From positions 1 to 33,543 of the forward strand of contig DHQI01000016.1 of assembly GCA_002408065.1 (NCBI GenBank): 33,543 nt of DNA. Reading direction: 5' to 3'. Within the stretch, counting starts at the first letter, position 1, and the number at the start of each line of letters is the position of its first letter. Source of the stretch: Bacteroidales bacterium UBA5342 (GTDB lineage Bacteria > Bacteroidota > Bacteroidia > Bacteroidales > UBA5342). Under the pieces are notes generated by a model. That model was not told where the DNA came from, made no database searches, and was given only the letters and a program-made list of their open reading frames with translations. Below, in pieces: positions 14,341 to 21,128 of this stretch. Both the position numbers and the translations under genes were made by a program.

Positions 14341-16353
14341 ATGTCAGAAGACAAGCAAAACGTAGAAGCTCAAGAAGAACAGGTGGTAGAAACTCCTGAG
14401 GTTCAAGAGGAAGTAAAACAAGAAGAGGCTCCTGTAGCAGAAGTGAAAGAGGAAGTAGTAGAAGAGCCAAAAGCCGAAGCACCCGTAGCAGAAGAGGTGG
14501 TAGAAACCCCTGCAATGGCTGGTCCGGACGAAGATTTTGATTGGGATGCATTCGAAAGCGGAGACGCTGTTGGTGTTCAGAATCAAGATGAATTAGAGAA
14601 AATGTACGAAGCTTCTCTGTCTACAGTAGTAGAAAAAGAAGTGATTAACGGAACAGTAATCTCTATCAACAAACGTGAAGTAGTGGTTAACATTGGTTCT
14701 AAATCGGATGGTGTTATCAGCTTCAACGAGTTCCGTTATAACCCTGATCTTAAAGTAGGCGACGAAGTAGAAGTTTACGTAGAGAATCAGGAAGATAAAA
14801 AAGGTCAGTTGATTCTTTCTCATAAAAAAGCACGCTTGCTTAACGCTTGGGATAAGATTAACTCTTCTTTCGAAACAGGTGAAATCATCACTGGTTTCGT
14901 GAAATGTCGTACTAAAGGTGGTATGATCGTTGATGTATTTGGTATTGAGGCTTTCTTGCCGGGATCTCAAATCGACGTGAAACCTATCCGCGATTACGAT
15001 GCATACGTAGAGAAAACAATGGAATTCAAGGTGGTTAAAATCAACCACGAATACAAAAACGTTGTCGTTTCTCACAAAGCGCTTATCGAAGCAGAACTTG
15101 AAGAGCAGAAAAAGAAAATCATCGCTACGCTTGAAAAAGGACAGGTACTTGAAGGTACTGTTAAGAACATCACTTCTTACGGTGTATTCATCGACCTTGG
15201 TGGCGTAGACGGATTGGTACACATTACTGACCTTAGCTGGGGTCGCGTAAACCACCCGGACGAAATCGTAGAGCTTGATCAAAAATTGAACGTTGTAATT
15301 CTTGACTTTGATGATGAGAAAAAACGTATCGCTCTTGGTCTTAAGCAACTTACTCCTCACCCATGGGATGCCCTTAGCGAGGAACTTAAAGAAGGCGATG
15401 TAGTGAAAGGTAAAGTGGTAGTAATGGCTGATTACGGTGCATTCTTAGAAATTGCCCCTGGTGTAGAAGGCCTTATCCACGTATCAGAAATGTCATGGTC
15501 ACAACACTTACGCTCAGCTCAAGACTTCTTGAAAGTAGGTGATGAGGTAGAGGCTAAAGTACTGACATTGGATCGTGAAGATCGCAAAATGTCTCTTGGT
15601 ATCAAGCAACTGAAAGAAGATCCTTGGGCTGGTATTGCAGAGAAATACCCACTGCAGTCTAAGCACAACGCTTTGGTACGTAACTTTACTAACTTTGGTA
15701 TTTTTGTTGAGTTAGAAGAAGGTATCGAAGGTTTGGTACACATTTCTGATCTTTCTTGGACTAAGAAAATCAAGCACCCGTCTGAATTTACTTCTGTAGG
15801 TGAGAAAATCGACGTTGTGGTATTGGAAATCGACGCAGAAAACCGTCGTTTGAGTCTTGGTCACAAGCAGCTTGAAGAAAATCCTTGGGATGTATTCGAG
15901 TCTATCTTCACCGAAGGTTCTATCCACGAAGGTACTATCATCGAGTCTATGGACCGTGGTGCAGTAGTTTCTCTTCCATACGGAGTAGAAGGTTTCGCTA
16001 CGCCTAAGCACTTGGTAAAAGAAGACGGATCTTCGGCCAAATTGGACGAAAAACTGGACTTCAAAGTGATCGAGTTCAACAAAGAAGGCAAGCGCATCAT
16101 TGTTTCTCACTCACGCATCCATGAGGATATCAACCGTGCCGAGAAACAAGCTACGCGTAAGCAAACTGCTAAAGTAACTCAGAAATTGTCTGACAACATC
16201 GAAAAAACTACTTTGGGTGATGTAGGCGGTTTGGCTGAGTTGAAGTCTCAATTGGAAGACGACTCAAAAGCTAAAGCTGAAAAAATGGCTAAAAAAGCTG
16301 AGAAAAAAGTAGCAGCTAAAAAAGAAGAAAAGAAAGAAGACGCTGCTGAATAA
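14341..16353 (+). CDS. rpsA: 30S ribosomal protein S1
   Basis: This 670-aa mRNA-binding protein of the small ribosomal subunit has six S1 (OB-fold) domains, recognised by their starts at about residues 97, 180, 268, 355, 440 and 528. Domains 3 and 4 are the most canonical (YGVFIDLGGVDGLVHITDLSW; YGAFLEIAPGVEGLIHVSEMSW by position). Residues 1-75 are a Glu/Val/Pro-rich, strongly acidic extension typical of Bacteroidota S1. The C-terminus is a Lys/Glu-rich tail (about 635-670, ending KKEEKKEDAAE). S1 matters particularly in this phylum, where most mRNAs lack Shine-Dalgarno sequences. It has its own strong promoter and terminator. Confidence 0.97.
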   Translation: MSEDKQNVEAQEEQVVETPEVQEEVKQEEAPVAEVKEEVVEEPKAEAPVAEEVVETPAMAGPDEDFDWDAFESGDAVGVQNQDELEKMYEASLSTVVEKEVINGTVISINKREVVVNIGSKSDGVISFNEFRYNPDLKVGDEVEVYVENQEDKKGQLILSHKKARLLNAWDKINSSFETGEIITGFVKCRTKGGMIVDVFGIEAFLPGSQIDVKPIRDYDAYVEKTMEFKVVKINHEYKNVVVSHKALIEAELEEQKKKIIATLEKGQVLEGTVKNITSYGVFIDLGGVDGLVHITDLSWGRVNHPDEIVELDQKLNVVILDFDDEKKRIALGLKQLTPHPWDALSEELKEGDVVKGKVVVMADYGAFLEIAPGVEGLIHVSEMSWSQHLRSAQDFLKVGDEVEAKVLTLDREDRKMSLGIKQLKEDPWAGIAEKYPLQSKHNALVRNFTNFGIFVELEEGIEGLVHISDLSWTKKIKHPSEFTSVGEKIDVVVLEIDAENRRLSLGHKQLEENPWDVFESIFTEGSIHEGTIIESMDRGAVVSLPYGVEGFATPKHLVKEDGSSAKLDEKLDFKVIEFNKEGKRIIVSHSRIHEDINRAEKQATRKQTAKVTQKLSDNIEKTTLGDVGGLAELKSQLEDDSKAKAEKMAKKAEKKVAAKKEEKKEDAAE

Positions 16354-16377
16354 GCCTTTTGTTTCTTTAAAAATAAT

Positions 16378-16411
16378 AAAAGCCGTTCCTGTTTATGGAG
16401 CGGCTTTTTTT
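16378..16411 (+). terminator. rpsA terminator
   Basis: AAAAGCCGTTCC (16378-16389) pairs with GGAGCGGCTTTT (16397-16408) over about 12 bp with one wobble, followed by further T residues to 16411. Confidence 0.9.
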
Positions 16412-16422
16412 ATGCTTAGGGC

Positions 16423-16590
16423 GGCCGGGCGGGCTATCCGCTATACGGCTACTGTCACACGCCTCATTTTGTAAAGGTCGCTGCAGTAGCTTCTTGCAGT
16501 TGCTCTGCTTCTCCCACAAAATGGGCCTCTGACAGCATCCGTGCCGCTTCTATCCCTGCCGCAAGCGACATAGCACTCTTCTTGTATCAT
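16423..16590. repeat. GC-rich palindromic intergenic element
   Basis: This stretch is clearly richer in G+C than its surroundings and folds on itself. The arm at 16452-16472 (CTGTCACACGCCTCATTTTGT, given here by position) is nearly the inverse of 16516-16535. Between them, CTGCA (16481-16485) and TGCAG (16496-16500) form a nested stem. On the minus strand the element begins with GGGATAGAAGCGGCA and ends with AGCGGATAGCCCGC, words I associate with repeated intergenic elements in Bacteroidota genomes. It may be a MITE-like repeat or a structured RNA. No gene is seen between 16354 and 16704, and a 49-codon frame inside it is not convincing. Confidence 0.6.
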
Positions 16591-16704
16591 TCCTTTTAAC
16601 GATAGGGTAATTCTTCGGTTTTAAAAAACAAGGGAATGATTAGAAAACATGGGCATTCTACGCTGGGTAACTTTTGTTGATCGCCGGATGAAATGTCCCA
16701 TGAA

Positions 16705-17424
16705 TCACAAGGTCGAGAATTGTTTCATTTCTTTTTGTAAGGCTTTTGACTTGCCATCACAAACCTTGTTTAATAAAGCATGAAATCGTGGACTGTGGTT
16801 CATCTCCACCGTGTGGCATAGCTCGTGCAGCAGTATATAGTCTATCAAGTGATAGGGGAGAGCCATTAGCGAAAGAGAAAGGCTGATGTTTTTTTGTGTA
16901 GAGCAACTGCCCCAGCGTCGTTTACTATCGCGGATGCTGACTTTGTGGTACGAAAAGCCGTGTTGAGCTGCTAAATCTTTTAAGCGTTCCGGTAGGTAAC
17001 CTTTAGCTTCCTTGCGGTAAGTCTCACGCAGAGCCACACGAATTAATTCCTGTACTCTTTTATCTTTTTCTTCCCAGTTTTGAGGATAGTATAGCCTTGT
17101 TTCACCATTAGAAATACGGATGAAGGCCTCCTCACGCTCATTGGGTACGAAGGTTAAGCGATGAAATTTCGTTTCAAAATTATCGGTAGAAGTGATGGGC
17201 TTAGATGCGTTAATTCTTTTCGTTTTAGCCCTTTCCAGTTTCTGCTCTATCCAGGGGAGATTCTCTATGGCAAAAGCAATAGCGCGCCGTACCGAACTAC
17301 CGTAGGGGTAGGTAAGGGTAACGATATTGGGCGGTTTTATACGTAAACTCATCCTTTTAGCACGCCGGCTTTCGTTCAATATGAACTCACAATCAAGATG
17401 GGCAAAAGGATTTTTAGTTTTCAT
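16705..17424 (-). CDS. YgjP-like (DUF45) M48-type metallopeptidase
   Basis: This 239-aa cytoplasmic protein is of the YgjP/DUF45 family. The zinc motif HELCH is at residues 200-204, followed by His211 in the NHSPRFH context, and preceded by the conserved DSKRRWGSCS segment, a hallmark of the family. The N-terminal half (SRRAKRMSLRIKPPN, SSVRRAIAFAIENLPWI) also fits. Members are described as WLM/SprT-like putative metalloproteases; the E. coli homologue has been linked to UTP pyrophosphatase activity. The substrate is unknown here. It is a single gene facing the tRNA-Arg gene divergently, and length is normal. Confidence 0.9.
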   Translation of the reverse strand: MKTKNPFAHLDCEFILNESRRAKRMSLRIKPPNIVTLTYPYGSSVRRAIAFAIENLPWIEQKLERAKTKRINASKPITSTDNFETKFHRLTFVPNEREEAFIRISNGETRLYYPQNWEEKDKRVQELIRVALRETYRKEAKGYLPERLKDLAAQHGFSYHKVSIRDSKRRWGSCSTQKNISLSLSLMALPYHLIDYILLHELCHTVEMNHSPRFHALLNKVCDGKSKALQKEMKQFSTL

Positions 17425-17447
17425 ACTGCAAAGGAATAAAAAAACCT

Positions 17448-17455
17448 TATTTTTG
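17448..17455 (+). promoter_or_regulatory. -7 box for tRNA-Arg
   Basis: TATTTTTG matches TAnnTTTG and lies 21 bp before the mature tRNA 5' end. Confidence 0.55.
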
Positions 17456-17476
17456 CGTCACTTTTCTGAAAAAGTT

Positions 17477-17548
17477 GGCCCCATAGTTCAAGGGATAGAA
17501 TAGTTGTTTCCTAAACAATAGATCCAGGTTCGAGTCCTGGTGGGGCTA
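17477..17548 (+). tRNA. tRNA-Arg (anticodon CCU)
   Basis: A full cloverleaf is visible. The acceptor arms GGCCCCA/TGGGGCT have one G-T pair at the end. The D arm is GTTC...GAAT. The anticodon stem GTTGT/ACAAT holds loop TTCCTAA, which has CCU at positions 34-36. The T arm CCAGG-TTCGAGT-CCTGG and discriminator A complete it. CCA is not encoded. It reads AGG codons. It lies just left of the alginate locus; tRNA genes are common integration points, but no attachment repeat or integrase is seen. Confidence 0.95.
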
Positions 17549-17706
17549 CTGTAACTTGAAATTTTTTTGAAAGTTCTTCTCTCCGGAATAATTAGCTTAA
17601 TCCACAATAGTCCTATAGTCTTATAAAGATTGTATTTCGTATTCTTATTCTACATGATGTGATAGATAAAATCGCTATTCTGTCAGAATTAATACCGCAC
17701 TCAATT

Positions 17707-17718
17707 CTGGTATACCAA
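17707..17718. promoter_or_regulatory. FadR-type operator site 1
   Basis: CTGGTATACCAA contains the perfect palindrome TGGTATACCA, the core seen for FadR-subfamily GntR regulators of uronate metabolism (TTGGTATACCAA in UxuR/ExuR-like systems). It lies in the gap upstream of the gntR-type gene. Confidence 0.65.
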
Positions 17719-17775
17719 TTTTATAAAATATCCCATAATTATTTAGTGAAACATTTAAAAAAAAACTATCGTAAA

Positions 17776-17787
17776 CTGGTAGACCAA
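17776..17787. promoter_or_regulatory. FadR-type operator site 2
   Basis: CTGGTAGACCAA differs from site 1 by one central base, and the similarity extends into flanking ATT. Centre-to-centre distance from site 1 is 69 bp. Confidence 0.6.
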
Positions 17788-17822
17788 TTAATAGCGGTGT
17801 TTTTTGTATAGAGATTGCACAT

Positions 17823-17840
17823 ATTTGTTGTAGAACAAAT
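17823..17840. promoter_or_regulatory. Inverted repeat ATTTGTT-GTAG-AACAAAT
   Basis: Perfect 7-bp arms flank a 4-bp spacer. The sequence is unlike the FadR-type sites, so another factor could bind here, or it may be a chance AT-rich palindrome. Confidence 0.35.
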
Positions 17841-17950
17841 AATTGAATATGGGAGTTTGTAATAAGCATAAAAACAGGTGATAAGCAGTTGTTTTTGTAT
17901 GTTTGTTCAGGTTTTTTCTTTTTCTTTTTTTAATTATTTTCTTAAAATTA

Positions 17951-17981
17951 TTTGCATAAATCAAAAATGGCTGTATTTTTG
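17951..17981 (+). promoter_or_regulatory. Promoter of the alginate operon (gntR onward)
   Basis: TTTG (17951-17954), a 19-bp spacer and TATTTTTG (17974-17981) match the full consensus. Transcription would begin near 17986, about 50 nt before the gntR start. The rest of the 17549-18035 gap is AT-rich and has no convincing gene. Confidence 0.75.
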
Positions 17982-17990
17982 GCCGACCAA
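17979..17990. promoter_or_regulatory. FadR-type operator site 3, over the transcription start
   Basis: TTGGCCGACCAA matches TTGGTNNACCAA with one mismatch and overlaps the end of the -7 box and the predicted start site, a position suited to repression. Downstream, CAACCA (17999-18004) and TGGTTG (18010-18015) form another short inverted repeat in the leader. Confidence 0.55.
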
Positions 17991-18035
17991 TAACCAAGCA
18001 ACCAGCAGTTGGTTGTGAAAATGGAGGATTAAAGA

Positions 18036-18746
18036 ATGCAAGATAATTTAGCCATATTTAAAGAAGTTGAAATCGAAAAGCCTGTCGATATTATCATTCG
18101 TCAGATTCGCGATTTGATTTCTTCCGGGAAATTAAAACCCGGCGACCGTTTGCCTTCGGAGCGTATGCTATCGGAACGTTTTGGTTTAGGACGTACACAT
18201 GTGCGCGAAGCCATAAAAAAGCTGGAGTTTTACGGTATCTTAAAGACACAACCACAGAGTGGAACCGTGGTGGCCGGCATTGGTATAACGGCTCTCGAAG
18301 GCCTTATCTCCAATATTCTTAAGATTGAAACCTCGGATTTTGCCAGTATGGTAGAAACACGCGTGATATTAGGGGTGGAGGCGGCCCGTTTGGCGGCTCA
18401 GCGTCGTACACCAGCCGATTTGGAACGTATAAGTGTGGCTTTAGAAAGCTTTCATAAAGTGGCGCTGACAGGTAAAGCCGGGGTAGAAGAGGATTTTATG
18501 TTTCATATGAAAATTATTGAAGCTTCGGCTAATCCGGTAATTAAATCCTTGCTGATGTTGGTGATTCCGCAAATCATCGAATACTATAATAAAGAAGGTA
18601 TCTGTACACAAGGTGAATCGATGAAAGCTTATGACGAGCATATGCAAATATTCAAGGCTATCGTAGACCAAGATGCAGAAGCTGCTGCTGAGATAATGAA
18701 TAAACATTTCCATAAAATTTTAGAACTCACCCGTTCATTGAAATAA
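18036..18746 (+). CDS. GntR-family (FadR subfamily) regulator of alginate genes
   Basis: This is a 236-aa DNA-binding repressor or activator. Residues 15-80 are the GntR winged helix (GDRLPSERMLSERFGLGRTHVREAIKKLE by position). Residues 100-230 are an FCD ligand domain, with the metal-site residues visible as D153, H157 (DFMFH), H202 (DEHM) and H224 (NKHF). It is the first gene of the alginate series, 4 bp before the PL6 gene, and probably senses an alginate-derived uronate such as DEH or KDG (inference from relatives such as UxuR/KdgR-like FCD regulators). Three TGGTNNACCA-like sites upstream suggest autoregulation. Length is normal. Confidence 0.92.
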   Translation: MQDNLAIFKEVEIEKPVDIIIRQIRDLISSGKLKPGDRLPSERMLSERFGLGRTHVREAIKKLEFYGILKTQPQSGTVVAGIGITALEGLISNILKIETSDFASMVETRVILGVEAARLAAQRRTPADLERISVALESFHKVALTGKAGVEEDFMFHMKIIEASANPVIKSLLMLVIPQIIEYYNKEGICTQGESMKAYDEHMQIFKAIVDQDAEAAAEIMNKHFHKILELTRSLK

Positions 18747-18750
18747 TCTG

Positions 18751-21057
18751 ATGAAAAAATTACTTCGTATAATAATTACCGTTTTTGCTGTGCTTGGTAT
18801 GACTGCTTATGTGTCGTGTGCACAAAAGTCAGAGGGTATAGATTTGATGCAACTGAATAAGGCTGTCGCTAATGCGGAGCCGGGAGCTACCCTAGTGGTG
18901 AAAAAAGGTGAGTGGTCTGATGTGGCACTTAAGTTAAAAGCAAAAGGAACGGCTGAAGCACCCATTACTATAAAAGCGCATACACCGGGGGCTGTAATAA
19001 TAAGTGGAGAATCTACCTTGAAAATCGGAGGGGAGCATTTGATTATTGAAGGCTTTTATTTTAAAGATGGTTTCTTGGGTAAGACGCCTGTGATTACCTT
19101 TAAAGAAGGGGGGCAAGTGGCTAAGCATTGTCGTTTGACTAATTGTGCGATTGAGAATTATAATCCTGAAGACCGTTTTGTTAAAACAGACTGGATACAG
19201 CTATACGGACAGAATAATCAGATCGATCATTGCAGCTTTAATAGTAAGTACAGTGCCGGTTTGATGTTAGCCGTTAAACTGAGTAATGAAGAAAGCCGCA
19301 ATACCAATCACAAAATAGAATACAATCATTTTGCTAATCGTCCACGTCTTGGTTCTAATGGTGGTGAAACAGTGCGTATTGGTACTTCTACTTACTCCTT
19401 AGATCCGGCAAAGGTTAACTTTACCAATAACTATTTTGAGCATTGTAGTGGCGAGGTGGAAATCCTTTCGGTAAAGGCAACAGACAATGTTATTAGTGGT
19501 AATGTGTTTTACGAATGTGAGGGGGTTCTAGCCCTAAGACATGGTAATAATAATATTGTAAGCGATAATGCTTTTATTGGTAATAATAAACCCAATACAG
19601 GCGGCATTCGCGTTATCAATGCTGGCCACACAATAAAGAATAATCATTTTCAGGAACTGACAGGCTTTCGTTTTTGGTCGGCACTTGCCGTGATGAATGG
19701 GGTGCCTAATTCGGCCATAAATCGCTACCACCAAGTGAAAAATGTGACGATAGAAGACAATACCTTTATCAACTGCGATAACATAGGTTTTGGTGTTGGT
19801 ACAGATGGTGAGCGTACTGCTTTGCCGGAAAATGTGAGTTTTAGTAATAATGTTATTTATAATAATAAACCCCAGGAGATTCATTTTCTTGATGATATGA
19901 GCGGTATCACCTTTGCAGATAATAAGGTGAATGAAAATATACTGGTTGAAAAAAGTGGTTTTGACCTTAAGACTTTAAAGATTAACAATGAGAATGGTCT
20001 TAAGGTTATAAGAAATGGGGCGTCTTCTGCGAATTTTATCGCGAAGACAGAGTGTGGTGCGACCTGGTTTGCAGTGGCAGACCAGTCGTCCACCTCAAAA
20101 GCAACACACCAAGTTAACAATACAGACGATTTGATGGCTGCCGTGGCAAGGGCTAACTGTGGTGATGTGATAGTGTTTACTAATGCTCAGACTTATGCGA
20201 TAACAAGTCCTTTGCTTATCAGCAAGAAATTGACATTGAGAAAAGCCCGTGATTTAACCCAAGCTCCACTTTTGCAATACAAGGAGAATATTACTCAGCC
20301 TTTGGTGATTATAGCTGAGGGTGGTGACTTGACAATTGACGGTATTCACTTTGCCGGACTGACCGAAGGGGGTATACCGCCTTGTGCTATCCGTACACAA
20401 ACGACACCTTTCCTTTCGCAATTTAATTTGCGTGTGAACGATGCCCATTTTTATGATTTTAACGCGGGAGGACGCACCGTCTTTAGTGCTACCCCAACAG
20501 CCATTGCCGATACTGTGATGTTTACCAATTGTCGTTTCTCTAATGTGTCCGGCATTGCCATAAACCTAAAAGCAGAAAAAGATGACGTCGGTCGTTACAA
20601 TGCAGAGAATGTAATTGTGAAAAACTGTTTGTTTTACGATGTGATGGGGGCGGCTATCGACTTGTATCGTGGGGGTAATGATGAGAGTACTTCGGGGCCT
20701 AAATTGATAATTGATCAGTGTACCTTTTATAATGTAGAAAACCGAGAATTGGGTTCCAGCATTAACCTGACAGGGGTGCAGGAAGCCAGAATAAGCAATA
20801 GCATATTTAGTGAAAGCGGGAAGAGTGGACGTGTGATACGAATGGAATCACCACGTTGGGCTAAAGTAAGTATTGATTATTGTGACTTTTATAATGTAGG
20901 GCGCATTGAGACATTTTATGATAACCGTTTAGGACAACATATTTGGAAAGATAATCCGGAATTTAAAGCGCCATCAGCCCATGATTTTAGTTTGGCTAAT
21001 TCATCTACTTTGCAAAATAAATCGTGCAAAGGGGAAGCTTTGGGATATTTAGAATAG
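18751..21057 (+). CDS. PL6 alginate lyase (chondroitinase-B fold)
   Basis: This 768-aa secreted polysaccharide lyase cleaves alginate by beta-elimination. Residues 1-23 are a signal; Cys23 in YVSCAQ could be a lipidation site, although cleavage after SCA is also possible. The first parallel beta-helix (about 30-400) has the catalytic pair Lys242 (EILSVKAT) and Arg263 (ALRHGNN), 21 residues apart as in chondroitinase B. Calcium-ligand candidates are in GEVE. A second beta-helix (about 450-768) gives the long two-domain form of PL6. M- versus G-block preference cannot be read off. It follows gntR by 4 bp and precedes the PL17 gene, with a hairpin between. Confidence 0.93.
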   Translation: MKKLLRIIITVFAVLGMTAYVSCAQKSEGIDLMQLNKAVANAEPGATLVVKKGEWSDVALKLKAKGTAEAPITIKAHTPGAVIISGESTLKIGGEHLIIEGFYFKDGFLGKTPVITFKEGGQVAKHCRLTNCAIENYNPEDRFVKTDWIQLYGQNNQIDHCSFNSKYSAGLMLAVKLSNEESRNTNHKIEYNHFANRPRLGSNGGETVRIGTSTYSLDPAKVNFTNNYFEHCSGEVEILSVKATDNVISGNVFYECEGVLALRHGNNNIVSDNAFIGNNKPNTGGIRVINAGHTIKNNHFQELTGFRFWSALAVMNGVPNSAINRYHQVKNVTIEDNTFINCDNIGFGVGTDGERTALPENVSFSNNVIYNNKPQEIHFLDDMSGITFADNKVNENILVEKSGFDLKTLKINNENGLKVIRNGASSANFIAKTECGATWFAVADQSSTSKATHQVNNTDDLMAAVARANCGDVIVFTNAQTYAITSPLLISKKLTLRKARDLTQAPLLQYKENITQPLVIIAEGGDLTIDGIHFAGLTEGGIPPCAIRTQTTPFLSQFNLRVNDAHFYDFNAGGRTVFSATPTAIADTVMFTNCRFSNVSGIAINLKAEKDDVGRYNAENVIVKNCLFYDVMGAAIDLYRGGNDESTSGPKLIIDQCTFYNVENRELGSSINLTGVQEARISNSIFSESGKSGRVIRMESPRWAKVSIDYCDFYNVGRIETFYDNRLGQHIWKDNPEFKAPSAHDFSLANSSTLQNKSCKGEALGYLE

Positions 21058-21065
21058 AGAGTTTT

Positions 21066-21110
21066 GATTTTAATTCGGAGTGCGACTTTGAGTCGCGCCC
21101 GATTTAAATC
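21066..21110 (+). promoter_or_regulatory. Intercistronic hairpin between PL6 and PL17 genes
   Basis: The inner stem GCGACT-TTG-AGTCGC (21082-21096) sits within outer arms 21066-21078 and 21099-21110 (GATTTTAATTCGG against CCGATTTAAATC, near perfect). There is no T-run, so it is more likely an RNA-processing or stabilising structure, or a REP-like palindrome, than a terminator. Confidence 0.6.
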
Positions 21111-21128
21111 AGAAAGAAAAAAGAAAGA

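Noticed and set aside
14593..15360. 255-aa frame antisense to rpsA
   Set aside because: It lies wholly inside a certain gene on the other strand. Its composition (many Phe, Val, Tyr, Asp) is what the complement of S1 codons yields.
16443..16591. About 49-codon minus-strand frame in the GC-rich element
   Set aside because: The inverted-repeat structure explains the sequence better. The peptide has many Arg and Cys and no family resemblance.
17477..17548. tRNA-Arg as integration site of the alginate locus
   Set aside because: No integrase, no repeated tRNA 3' end and no clear composition jump at the junction are visible.
17675..17997. Two minus-strand frames (64 and 69 aa) in the gap before gntR
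   Set aside because: They cross the operator and promoter sites and have no recognisable features.
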